Below are positions 1 through 7,758 of a DNA stretch of 64,000 nt, piece after piece (positions within the stretch are counted from its first letter, which is position 1; each line of letters opens with the position of its first letter). Source of the DNA: Antarcticirhabdus aurantiaca (lineage in GTDB: Bacteria > Pseudomonadota > Alphaproteobacteria > Rhizobiales > Rhizobiaceae); assembly GCF_009765365.1 (NCBI RefSeq), contig NZ_VTOM01000026.1, forward strand, positions 1-64,000. Direction: 5' to 3'. The notes below the pieces were generated by a model. The model searched no databases. It was not told the DNA's origin and saw nothing but the letters and a program-made list of their open reading frames with translations. A program made the position numbers and the translations under genes.

Positions 1-62
1 AGAACGTCCACCTGTCGCAGCTTGGCGACGATCTCTTCCGGGCTCGGCTTCTTCCTCGGCAT
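1..62 (-). CDS. IS3-family transposase OrfA, N-terminal fragment
   Basis: The frame starts at ATG 62 and reads MPRKKPSPEEIVAKLRQVDV before the window ends. This is the characteristic N-terminus of IS3-family OrfA (helix-turn-helix 'PEEIVAKLRQ' block), which binds the element ends and is normally fused by frameshift to the OrfB integrase domain. A GGAGG lies nine bases upstream of this ATG; an in-frame ATG at 71 is too close to that ribosome site. Only about 20 codons are visible, so the subgroup cannot be fixed. Confidence 0.8.
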   Translation of the reverse strand, partial: MPRKKPSPEEIVAKLRQVDV

Positions 63-122
63 TCTCGGCATCCTCCAAAGGCTCAAAAGCCTACTTCAGG
101 GAGGGCCACTTTTCAGGGGGCA
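1..122 (-). mobile_element. Right-hand end of an IS3-family insertion sequence (cut by window edge)
   Basis: Read on the minus strand, the element starts at 122 with TGCCCCCTGAAAAGTGGCC. This is the TG-starting, CCCCTGAAAAGTGG-type terminus common in IS3-family elements. About 60 bases inside, an orfA-type transposase reading frame begins and runs off the left edge of the window. Sequence to the right of 122 codes for a kinase, so the boundary is abrupt. The other end and the target duplication lie outside the window, so the exact insertion site is inferred from the terminal TG and the change in coding content. Confidence 0.8.
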
Positions 123-672
123 GACCAGCTCGCCGGGGTTGTTGCTGGACCTCGTCGAGGGCCCGAGCCTCGCCGAGCGCCTGTCGGATGGACCGCCGCT
201 CTCGCCGGGCGACTGGATGGAACTCGCCGCGCGGCTCCTCGACGCGCTCGCCGCCGTCCACGCTAGCGGCCGTCTTCATCTCGACCTCGCGCCGGCGAAC
301 GTGCTCCTGCCCGGCGGCGATCCCGGGCGCGCGCTGCTCTGCGATTTCGGCCTGTGCCTGCCGGTCGGTGCCGCGAGTCGGACCCGGTCGCCAGGCCTCG
401 ATCATGCCGGCACGCCCGGCTTCGCGGCGCCCGAGGCGGCCGATCCGGGCCACCCCCTCGACGTGCGCGCCGACCTCTACGGTCTCGGCCGAACCCTTCT
501 CGCGGCCCTGCCCGCCGGCGCCGACAGCCGCCTTCACCGCTTTGCCGCTCGCCTCGCCGCGCAGGATCCGGCCACCCGGCCGCATATGCCCGGCGCGGCC
601 GCAGAGCTCGCGCGCCTCGCCGCCGCGTTGGGGACGGCGGCTCCCGGCGTTGCGGCATTCACGCAACATTAA
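123..672 (+). pseudogene. Ser/Thr protein kinase, 5'-truncated by the IS element
   Basis: The translated remnant holds only the kinase C-lobe: a hinge-like LLLDLVEGPSLAERL, the catalytic loop HLDLAPANVLL (an HRDLKPxN variant with Leu for Arg), DFG in CDFGLCLP, and an APE motif in GFAAPEA, then helical C-lobe sequence to TAA at 670-672. The N-lobe with the glycine loop and ATP-binding lysine is absent. The open frame continues left only because the antisense of the IS end happens to lack stops. The gene is therefore almost certainly inactive. Hanks-type kinases beside export loci often regulate polysaccharide synthesis, but its former role here is unknown. Confidence 0.75.
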
Positions 673-727
673 CGGGTTCGATTGTCGGCGGATCAACGAT
701 CCCGCGGCTTCGTGGCCGGAGGGGCGA

Positions 728-755
728 TGGAAGATGCCTGGCTCTCGACTATAAG
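728..755 (+). promoter_or_regulatory. Candidate sigma70 promoter for the export lipoprotein gene
   Basis: TATAAG at 750-755 matches the -10 consensus at five of six positions. TGGAAG at 728-733 is a weak -35 with a 16-base spacer. It sits 60 bases before the ATG at 815, in the only intergenic space left of that gene. The -35 is poor, so the call rests mainly on the -10 and position. Confidence 0.3.
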
Positions 756-814
756 CTTCGGTTGTGGCGCGGGCAGGGGATGGCCGGCGCCGGGCCGGAT
801 GAACGAGGGGACCC

Positions 815-1975
815 ATGGCACCGAGCGGAGCCACCGCCCATGCAACGGCGACGAGTGGAGCAAGGCGCGGGCGCGAACTCGCCGGGCTCCTCGTCCTCGC
901 CCTTCTGTCGGGCTGCGCGACGCCCGGCGCCGGCCCGGTTCCCGGCGGCGTCGAGAGTTCGGCACGCCGCTCGCCCGTCGGCAGCGTGCCGGTGGTCGAC
1001 CTCGCCACCCTGCCGCTGAGCTATTCCCCCGATTATTCCGGCGACGGGCTCGCGCGCCTCGCGGGCCGGCGCTTCGACGCCTCGACCCTGCGGCCCGGCG
1101 ACACGATCGACGTCAAGATCTTCGACACCGGCGAGAGCGGGCTGATCTCCTCCGCCGATTCCAAGGCACTGGAGCTCGGCACCTTCAAGGTGGACCAGAG
1201 GGGCCAGGTGAACCTGCCTTTCGTCGGGCGCCTCAAGGCGGCGGGCTCGTCCTCCGCGGCGCTGCAGGACCGCATCGCCGCCGGCCTTCGCGGCTCCTCC
1301 GTTTCGCCCCAGGCCTCGGTCTTCGTGTCGGAAGCGGGCGGCAGCGGCTTCACGGTGAGCGGGGCGGTGAACGGCGCCGGCCAGTTCAAGCTGACGAGTC
1401 AGGGCGAGCGCGTCCTCGACGCGATCGCGCTCGCCGGCGGCCCGGCCGGCGCGCCCGGCGAAACCGAGGTGAGCGTGATCCGCGGCTCCGACCAGGCGAG
1501 CGTCGGTCTCGACCGCCTCCTCGCCGAGGCGCGCCAGAACATCTACGTCCAGCCCGGCGACCAGATCTTCCTGACGAAGCAGGCGACGAGCTACACCGCC
1601 TTCGGCGCCTTCAAGAGCCCGGGCGAGTTCGCCTTCGAGCCCGGCACCCTCAGCCTCGCCCAGGCCGTGGCGCGCTCGGGCGGGCTTCTCGACGACCGGG
1701 CGAACCCGAGCGAGCTCTACCTCTTCCGCTACGAGCCGGCGGCGGTCGCCCGCTCGGTCGGCGCCCTGCCGGCGAGCGACATGCGCGCCTCGCCGGTGCC
1801 CGTCACCTACCGCGTCGACATGACGAAGACGCCGTCCTTCTTCCAGATGCAGTCCTTCCCCATGCGCAAGGGCGACCTCCTCTACGTGCCCAACACGCGC
1901 TCGGCCGAGATCGGCAAGATCTTCCAGATCTTCCAGAAGTCGCCGCCCACCGCAGCAGCTCCGCTTCCGGAATAA
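815..1975 (+). CDS. Wza-like polysaccharide export outer-membrane lipoprotein
   Basis: A 386-residue protein with a basic N-terminus, a hydrophobic stretch and a lipobox ending LLSGC at Cys34, so it should be lipidated and sorted to the outer membrane. A Poly_export domain follows (RPGDTIDVKIFDTGE onward, about residues 90-180), then SLBB-type repeats (GFTVSGAVNGAGQFKLTSQG; YTAFGAFKSPGEFAFEPGT). Such proteins form the octameric channel that secretes capsule or exopolysaccharide. GAGGGG lies six bases before the ATG. It heads the rightward side of the locus and is convergent with the next leftward operon. A second export-domain protein lies at 26668-27924. Confidence 0.9.
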   Translation: MAPSGATAHATATSGARRGRELAGLLVLALLSGCATPGAGPVPGGVESSARRSPVGSVPVVDLATLPLSYSPDYSGDGLARLAGRRFDASTLRPGDTIDVKIFDTGESGLISSADSKALELGTFKVDQRGQVNLPFVGRLKAAGSSSAALQDRIAAGLRGSSVSPQASVFVSEAGGSGFTVSGAVNGAGQFKLTSQGERVLDAIALAGGPAGAPGETEVSVIRGSDQASVGLDRLLAEARQNIYVQPGDQIFLTKQATSYTAFGAFKSPGEFAFEPGTLSLAQAVARSGGLLDDRANPSELYLFRYEPAAVARSVGALPASDMRASPVPVTYRVDMTKTPSFFQMQSFPMRKGDLLYVPNTRSAEIGKIFQIFQKSPPTAAAPLPE

Positions 1976-1995
1976 CGGCGCGGCAGTCTCAGTCG

Positions 1996-2016
1996 GGCGG
2001 GGCACCTGGTCCCGCC
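1996..2016. terminator. GC hairpin between convergent genes
   Basis: GGCGGG at 1996-2001 pairs with CCCGCC at 2011-2016 around a nine-base loop, in the 78-base gap between two convergent stop codons. There is no T-tract on either side, so termination would be weak or Rho-assisted. Confidence 0.25.
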
Positions 2017-2053
2017 AGCCGCCGAGCGCCGGGAAGCACCAGAGGCGCGAGGC

Positions 2054-2953
2054 TCAGGCCGATCCCGGCTCCGGAACGGGCGCCAGGCGCGGACCGCCGC
2101 CGACCGCGTCGAGGATCCGGACGTCGAGTCGCTCGACGGCCGACGCGGCCTGGGCGGAGAGGGGCCTCGACGGCGCTCCGTGGCGGTGACGCCCCGCCGC
2201 CTCGTAGGCGCGGGTCGCCGGCGCGTCGGGGCCGAAGGTCAGAAACACCGCGAGCCGCTCGGAACGGCCGGCGAACCTTCCGAGCATCGCGCGCAGGCGG
2301 GTGAACCAGACTTCCGGATCGTCGCGCAGGGCCGGCGCGACGAAGCGCGCCAGGCGGTGGAGGATCTGGTCGGACGGGCTCTGCGGCTGTCCGCAATGAT
2401 CGATGCGCACGTCGAAGACCACGACGTCTCCCGCGCGGGTGGCGAGCCGCTTCTCCCGCATGCCGGTGCCGTCGCGGCGCATGTGGGAGCCGGGGCGGAC
2501 GCGGAAAGCGGCCGGCGACGATTCCTCCTGGTCCTGCAGGTAGATGCCGAGCTTGTAGACACCGAAGGCTGCGTCCTCGAAGAGGCCCGGGCCGTAGCCC
2601 ATGTCCGCGGTGATGTCCTTGTGCCACCCCGAGGTGGTGTTCATCATCAGGTCGCACTCCCCGGTCAGCAGCACCGCGCCGGGCGGAACGTGGCGCCGGA
2701 TCACCTCGATCACCGGCGCCGACAGGATGATCTCGGCCACGTCGGGTCGCGCGTGCAAGCCCCTCAGCTGGAACTTGCCACCGTACTTCGCCTGGCCGGC
2801 GGAGCGGAAATGCTGCCGGACCGATGCCCGCAGCCGCTCGATCAGCCCGGCGGGTATGGCGTCCTTCACGACGGAGAAGCCTTGCGCGCGCATGGCTTCG
2901 AGTTCCGCGCTTCGCGCGGGCGCGGCAGGTGAAACGCGGACGATGGGTTCCAT
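2054..2953 (-). CDS. Phytanoyl-CoA dioxygenase (PhyH) family protein
   Basis: 299 residues from ATG 2953. Fe(II)/2-oxoglutarate oxygenases of the PhyH family carry an HxD...H iron triad. Here it is visible as WHKD (His111, Asp113) and a distal His186 in DVVVFDVRIDHCG; PGSHM follows the usual pattern before it. Such enzymes hydroxylate small molecules or lipid-linked groups. It is the third gene of a leftward set after the TagA-like transferase and GDP-mannose 3,5-epimerase, 64 bases downstream of the latter, so it may modify a sugar, an acyl decoration or a carrier intermediate. The substrate cannot be deduced. Its frame extends upstream to 3058, but that start would overlap the epimerase gene and no ribosome site supports it. 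Confidence 0.75.
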   Translation of the reverse strand: MEPIVRVSPAAPARSAELEAMRAQGFSVVKDAIPAGLIERLRASVRQHFRSAGQAKYGGKFQLRGLHARPDVAEIILSAPVIEVIRRHVPPGAVLLTGECDLMMNTTSGWHKDITADMGYGPGLFEDAAFGVYKLGIYLQDQEESSPAAFRVRPGSHMRRDGTGMREKRLATRAGDVVVFDVRIDHCGQPQSPSDQILHRLARFVAPALRDDPEVWFTRLRAMLGRFAGRSERLAVFLTFGPDAPATRAYEAAGRHRHGAPSRPLSAQAASAVERLDVRILDAVGGGPRLAPVPEPGSA

Positions 2954-3017
2954 GATCTGAGATCCGGGTGACGGTTGCGGATGGATGTGAGAACGGACGC
3001 CGAGGGAGCGCGGTCTC

Positions 3018-4001
3018 TCAGGCCGCGTTGCGGTGGACCTGCCGCTCGATCCAGTCATAGGTCCGCTCCAGGCCCGAGCGGAGCGGCTGCGAGGGGCGCC
3101 AGCCGAGCCGCTCGCGAATGAGCCGGTTGTCGGAGTTGCGGCCCCGCACCCCGGTCGGGCCGGGAATGTGATCGCGCTCGATGGTCTTGCCGGCGATGTC
3201 GGCGACGAGGTCGACGAGCTGGTTGATCGTCACCATCTCGTCCGAGCCGACGTTCACCGGTCCTTCGAAGTCGGACCGCGTCAGGCGCAGGACGCCCTCG
3301 ACGCACTCGTCGATGAACAGGAAGGAGCGGGTCTGGAGCCCGTCGCCCCAGATCTCGATGGCCTCGCCGCTTCGGGCGCGGGCGATCTTCCGGCAGATCG
3401 CCGCCGGCGCCTTTTCCTTGCCGCCCTGCCAGGTGCCCTCGGGGCCGTAGATGTTGTGGAACCGGGCGACCCGGTTCTGCATCCCGAAATTGCGGTTGTA
3501 GGCGAGGTAGACGCGCTCGGAGAAGAGCTTCTCCCAGCCGTACTCGCTGTCGGGCGCGGCGGGATAGGCGGAGGATTCGGCGCAGTTCGGATTGTCCGGG
3601 TCTTCCTGGTTGTAGGCCGGATACATGCAGGCCGAGGAGGAATAGAAGACGCTGCGGATGTTGCGCTTGTGCGCGGCGTCGAGGACGTTGAGGTTGATCG
3701 TCGCCGAATTGTGCATGACGTCGGCGTCGTGCTCGCCGGTGAAGATGTAGCCGGCGCCACCCATGTCGGCGGCGAGCTGGTACACCTCGTCGAAGCGGCG
3801 GTCGATCACCGAGCGCACCAGCTGCTGCTCGCGCAGGTCCCCGACGACGAAGTCGTCCGCTTCGGTCGGCGCGAACTCGGGAAACTTCAGGTCGACCCCG
3901 CGCACCCAGAACCCCTCGCGCTTCAGGCGCTTGACGAGGTGGGAGCCGATAAAGCCGCCGGCTCCCAGGACGAGGGCGGTGCGGTTCTGATCGAAGGCCA
4001 T
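3018..4001 (-). CDS. gme: GDP-mannose 3,5-epimerase
   Basis: 327 residues, an extended short-chain dehydrogenase that should convert GDP-D-mannose to GDP-L-galactose (and GDP-L-gulose). GAGGFIGS binds NAD. The catalytic residues keep a constant offset of 20 from the well-studied plant enzyme: Cys125 in SSSACMYP (plant Cys145), Tyr154/Lys158 in YGWEK (Tyr174/Lys178) and Lys197 in GGKEKAPAA (Lys217). The motifs FHNIYGPEGTW, WGDGLQTRSF and GVRGRNSDN are family-specific. Start ATG 4001 lies 131 bases downstream of the TagA-like gene. The enzyme is best known from plant ascorbate synthesis; in this locus it most likely supplies an L-sugar nucleotide for the polysaccharide. Confidence 0.9.
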   Translation of the reverse strand: MAFDQNRTALVLGAGGFIGSHLVKRLKREGFWVRGVDLKFPEFAPTEADDFVVGDLREQQLVRSVIDRRFDEVYQLAADMGGAGYIFTGEHDADVMHNSATINLNVLDAAHKRNIRSVFYSSSACMYPAYNQEDPDNPNCAESSAYPAAPDSEYGWEKLFSERVYLAYNRNFGMQNRVARFHNIYGPEGTWQGGKEKAPAAICRKIARARSGEAIEIWGDGLQTRSFLFIDECVEGVLRLTRSDFEGPVNVGSDEMVTINQLVDLVADIAGKTIERDHIPGPTGVRGRNSDNRLIRERLGWRPSQPLRSGLERTYDWIERQVHRNAA

Positions 4002-4132
4002 CGCATTCTCCGTTCGACGCCGCCGCGATGCTCGATGTCGCCGGCGGCCGGACGGCGGGCAGCCGGTCTCGATGGATCGGCCGCCGGTGCGGACGGCCGC
4101 AGGATTTCGCCGGGCGCGGGGAGGGGCCGGGA

Positions 4133-4903
4133 TCAATCCGTCGGGAAGTCCCGCAGCCGCAGCATCTGCGCGAGGTTCAGGCCGATGAAGGCGGGCACGG
4201 TCACCGCGTAGCGCCGCCACAGCCGGCGGGGCTCGCAGGCGAGCCGGAAGGCCCATTCGAAGCCGCTGCGCTGCACGAAGCGCGGTGCCTGGCGCAGGGT
4301 GCCGGCGTGGAAGTCGAAGGCGGCGCCGACGCCGACGAGCATCGGCGCGCGCAGCCGCTCGCGCATGCGCGCCATCCAGAGTTCCTGCTTGGGCGTGCCG
4401 AGGCCGACCCAGACGATGTCGGCGCCCGACGCATCGATGCGCTTGGCGACCGATGCGTCCTCTCCGGCGCTGAGCGGCCGGAAGGGCGGCGACCAGCTGC
4501 CGGCGATCTCGACGCCGGGATAGCGTTCGGCCAGACGCGCCTCCAGGCGCTGAAGCGTGGCCGGCGTCGCGCCGTAGAGGAAGTGCTTCAGGCCACGCTC
4601 GCGCCCGCGGTCGATCAGGTCGGCCATGAGGTCGGGACCATAGACGCGGCCGCAATGGCGATGGCCATGGCCGCGCAGCGCCCAGACGAGGGGCATGCCG
4701 TCCGGCGTGACGAGAAAGGCGTCGTTGTGGACAGTTCGCAGGCGTTCGTCGCGCTGCGCCTCCACCACGCCGTGGGCTCCCGTGACGCAGACATAGCCGC
4801 GCTCGCCCGCCGCCACGGCGTCCAGGATGCGGTTCGTCGCGCCGGGCAGGTCGAGGGCGGACACGCGGATGCCGAGGAGATTGATGGACGCAAGCTTCGA
4901 CAT
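4133..4903 (-). CDS. WecG/TagA/CpsF-family glycosyltransferase
   Basis: 256 residues from ATG 4903. Family motifs are TPDGMPLVW (around residues 66-74, with the conserved Asp68), YGPDLM, GLGTPKQELWM (168-178) and VGVGAAFDFHAGT near the membrane-facing C-terminus. These GT-E-fold enzymes add the second sugar (ManNAc, ManNAcA or glucose-type) to an undecaprenyl-diphosphate-linked first sugar. It is the first gene of the leftward trio and is divergent from the WbaP-like initiating enzyme at 5239, which would make its acceptor. The acidic/basic C-terminal tail (PRRLWRRYAV) probably contacts the inner membrane. The donor sugar is not predictable. Confidence 0.85.
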   Translation of the reverse strand: MSKLASINLLGIRVSALDLPGATNRILDAVAAGERGYVCVTGAHGVVEAQRDERLRTVHNDAFLVTPDGMPLVWALRGHGHRHCGRVYGPDLMADLIDRGRERGLKHFLYGATPATLQRLEARLAERYPGVEIAGSWSPPFRPLSAGEDASVAKRIDASGADIVWVGLGTPKQELWMARMRERLRAPMLVGVGAAFDFHAGTLRQAPRFVQRSGFEWAFRLACEPRRLWRRYAVTVPAFIGLNLAQMLRLRDFPTD

Positions 4904-5238
4904 GATCAGCCCCCACGACCCGGGCCGGATGCGCGCTCGTTCCCGGAACTGCGGCATCGTCGTCCCGGCCCCTCCCTAGCGCCGCCGCTCGTCGTGACAG
5001 GAGGGCGCAAATCGGATGATCCCCGTCCGGCTTTGCGGGGTGGAGCGATCGGCCGAATGGCGGATGCGGGGCGCCCGCGGCGGCATTCCGTCGCACTGCG
5101 CGCGCCGAAAGGAGGCGGCCGCGCCCGAACGGATGAGTTCCGCATCGCCAGGGATCTGCCCTAGCGTCAGGCGATGTCCGGACCCGTCAGCACGAGCGAT
5201 GGGGCACGCGAGGAAGACGGGCTGCAAGGGGGCTCGAC
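4904..5238. other. 335-base divergent intergenic region
   Basis: This lies between two divergently transcribed glycan genes and should hold promoters for both. I see no convincing -35/-10 pair on either strand. A CCCCG/CGGGG inverted repeat is present around 5021-5040. Open frames crossing it have no family resemblance and look like high-GC shadows. Confidence 0.5.
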
Positions 5239-6672
5239 ATGACGGCTCTGCTCGGAAACGGCCTGGACGGGCTGTCCTCGGAACGATCGCGGCCGACCCG
5301 CTTCTTCGGCCCTCGAGGAGCGACCGGGACGGGAGCGGCCGAGATCGCCTCGCGGGAACGGTCCGCCACCCGCGCGCGCCGTTCCGCCCGGCGCCGCGTT
5401 CATTCCCGTTCGACGCGGCGCCTCGCCGCCGGACTGGCGCTCGCCGCCGGCGACGCCGCGGCCTTCCTGGCGAGCCTGATCGTGCTTCTTCCCTTCGGCG
5501 TCTCCCAGGCGCTGCCGCCCGCAGCCCTTCTCGTCGCGGCGGCGGCCGCGATCGCGATGTTCTGGCTGGCCCGGCTCTATCCGGGATACCGGCTCCACGA
5601 TCACGAGCGCCTCCGCCGCCGCGCGCTGGCGACGCTCGAACTCGGCGCCGCGGCGGGGCTGGCCGCCTGGCTCCTGGCGGCCGACGCATCGAAGGCCGGC
5701 TTTCTCGCGGCCTTTCTCGGGCTCGCCCTCGGCTTCCAGCTCGCCGCCCAGGAGATCGCGAGGGCGCTGCTGCACCGCGCCGGCCTGTGGGGCGAGAACG
5801 CCGCGATCATCGGCAGCGCGCCGGAGGCCAAGCGCCTTCGGACCTTTCTTCGCCGCGACTGGCGCTACGGTCTCAGGCCGGCGCGCGAGGAACGGTGCCG
5901 CGTCGCCGTCCTCGCGACGATCCCGACACCCGACGAGCTGGAGCGCCTGCGCCGCGACTTCGCCGAGATCATCCTCGTCGGAGGCGTCGCGGACATGACG
6001 AGCGTCGGGCGCCCGGGCGAGATCGGTCTGACGCTGGCGGGCCGTCGCGGCCCGGCGCCGGCCCCGCTGGACCGGGTGCTCGACCTCGCCATCGCCCTGC
6101 CGGCCGCCGTTCTCTTCCTGCCCGTGATCGCGCTCGCGGCCCTGGCGATCCGCCTGGTCGATCCCGGCCCCGTCCTTTATCGGCAGATGCGCGAAGGGCT
6201 CGGCGGCCGGCCCTTTCCGGTCCTGAAGCTGAGGACGATGTATCTCGACGCCGAGGCGCGTCTCGACGACCTCCTGCGCAGCGACCCGGCGGCGCGGCGG
6301 GAATGGAACACGCACTTCAAGCTGCGGCAGGATCCCCGCATCCTGCCCTATGTCGGGCGCTTCCTGCGCGCCAGCAGCATCGACGAGCTGCCCCAGCTCT
6401 TCAACGTCATCGCCGGCAGCATGCGCATCGTCGGCCCGCGTCCCTTTCCGGGCTACCATCTCGCCGCGATGGACGCCGAGTTCCGGGCGCGGCGTTGCCG
6501 GATGAAGCCGGGCATCACCGGTCTTTGGCAGATCTCGGGGCGCAGCGCCGTCGACGTCTCGCTGCAGCAGCAGTTCGACGATTTCTACATGGAGCACCGC
6601 TCCTTCTGGTTCGACCTCCACATCATCCTGAACACGGTCTCGGCGATCCTTCGCGGACGCGGCGCCTACTGA
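5239..6672 (+). CDS. WbaP-like polyprenyl-phosphate glycosylphosphotransferase
   Basis: 477 residues. An arginine-rich cytoplasmic N-terminus precedes about four membrane segments (residues about 64-180), a soluble CoA-binding-like middle region, and a C-terminal bacterial sugar transferase domain (from about 275) with a re-entrant hydrophobic segment. Diagnostic motifs include PVLYRQMREG, FPVLKLRTMY, SIDELPQLFNVI, GPRPFPGYH and KPGITGLWQISGRS. These enzymes transfer a sugar-1-phosphate to undecaprenyl phosphate and so start the repeat unit. AAGGGGG precedes the ATG. Transcription continues into the UDP-xylose synthase gene 35 bases later. Donor is probably UDP-Glc or UDP-Gal by family precedent. 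Confidence 0.9.
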   Translation: MTALLGNGLDGLSSERSRPTRFFGPRGATGTGAAEIASRERSATRARRSARRRVHSRSTRRLAAGLALAAGDAAAFLASLIVLLPFGVSQALPPAALLVAAAAAIAMFWLARLYPGYRLHDHERLRRRALATLELGAAAGLAAWLLAADASKAGFLAAFLGLALGFQLAAQEIARALLHRAGLWGENAAIIGSAPEAKRLRTFLRRDWRYGLRPAREERCRVAVLATIPTPDELERLRRDFAEIILVGGVADMTSVGRPGEIGLTLAGRRGPAPAPLDRVLDLAIALPAAVLFLPVIALAALAIRLVDPGPVLYRQMREGLGGRPFPVLKLRTMYLDAEARLDDLLRSDPAARREWNTHFKLRQDPRILPYVGRFLRASSIDELPQLFNVIAGSMRIVGPRPFPGYHLAAMDAEFRARRCRMKPGITGLWQISGRSAVDVSLQQQFDDFYMEHRSFWFDLHIILNTVSAILRGRGAY

Positions 6673-6707
6673 CGATCATCCCCGGCACTTGAGCGGAGAC
6701 TTACGCG

Positions 6708-7727
6708 ATGAACGGGCGAAAGCGAATCCTCGTCACCGGCGGCGCCGGCTTCCTCGGATCCTTCCTGTGCGAGCGCCTCGTCGGCGACGGGCACGACGTC
6801 CTGTGCGTCGACAACTTCTTCACCGGCACGCGCGACAACGTCCTGCACCTCATGGACGACCATCGCTTCGAGCTGATGCGCCACGACGTGACCTTCCCGC
6901 TCTACGTGGAGGTCGACCAGATCTACAACCTCGCCTGTCCCGCCTCGCCGGTCCACTACCAGTTCGATCCCGTGGCGACGGTGAAGACCAACGTCCACGG
7001 CGCGATCAACATGCTGGGGCTGGCCAAGCGCACCCGCGCGCGGATCTTCCAGTCCTCCACGAGCGAGATCTACGGCGACCCGGCCGTCCATCCGCAGGTC
7101 GAGACCTATCGCGGCTCGGTCAACCCGATCGGCCCGCGCGCCTGCTACGACGAAGGAAAGCGCTGCGCCGAGACGCTGTTCTTCGATTACCACCGCCAGT
7201 TCGGCGTCGACATCCGCGTCGCTCGGATCTTCAACACCTACGGCCCGCGCATGCACCCGAACGACGGGCGCGTCGTGTCCAACTTCATCGTGCAGGCGCT
7301 GAAGAACGAGCCGGTCACGCTCTACGGCGACGGCTCGCAGACCCGCTCCTTCTGCTACGTCGACGACCTGATCGAGGGCTTCGTCCGGCTGATGGCCGCG
7401 GACGGGCTGGCCGGGCCCGTCAATCTCGGCAATCCGGTGGAGTTTCGCGTGCGCGACCTCGCGGAGATGGTGATCGAGCTGACGGGATCGCGCTCGCGCC
7501 TCGAGTTCCGCCCGCTCCCGCAGGACGATCCGGTCCAGCGCCGGCCCGACATCGGACTCGCCCGCGAGGCGCTCGGCTGGGAGCCGACGGTGCAGCTGCG
7601 CGCCGGTCTCGCCCGCACCATCGCTTACTTCGAGGCCAAGCTCGGCGATGCCGGAAGCGGCGCCTCGGTGGAAGGCGCGCGGCGCAGCCGCCTCGTGCAG
7701 GCGCCCGGACTCGCGCTCGGCGCCTGA
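6708..7727 (+). CDS. uxs: UDP-glucuronate decarboxylase (UDP-xylose synthase)
   Basis: 339 residues, extended SDR fold. TGGAGFLGS (residues 10-18) binds [12 protein letters not shown] and Tyr147/Lys151 in CYDEGKR form the catalytic set; [19 protein letters not shown] and [10 protein letters not shown] are hallmarks of UXS enzymes. It oxidises UDP-glucuronate at C4, decarboxylates it and reduces it to UDP-xylose, giving a pentose for the polymer. The last about 28 residues are Arg/Ala-rich and outside the fold. It follows the WbaP-like gene closely and precedes glycosyltransferases, one of which may be a xylosyltransferase. Confidence 0.92.
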   Translation: MNGRKRILVTGGAGFLGSFLCERLVGDGHDVLCVDNFFTGTRDNVLHLMDDHRFELMRHDVTFPLYVEVDQIYNLACPASPVHYQFDPVATVKTNVHGAINMLGLAKRTRARIFQSSTSEIYGDPAVHPQVETYRGSVNPIGPRACYDEGKRCAETLFFDYHRQFGVDIRVARIFNTYGPRMHPNDGRVVSNFIVQALKNEPVTLYGDGSQTRSFCYVDDLIEGFVRLMAADGLAGPVNLGNPVEFRVRDLAEMVIELTGSRSRLEFRPLPQDDPVQRRPDIGLAREALGWEPTVQLRAGLARTIAYFEAKLGDAGSGASVEGARRSRLVQAPGLALGA

Positions 7728-7758
7728 CGCCGACCAAGTGGAAGGACACGTCCGCCCG

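Noticed and set aside
91-1008. Minus-strand frame over the kinase remnant and the export gene start.
   Set aside because: No domain features, and it crosses an IS boundary; high-GC shadow.
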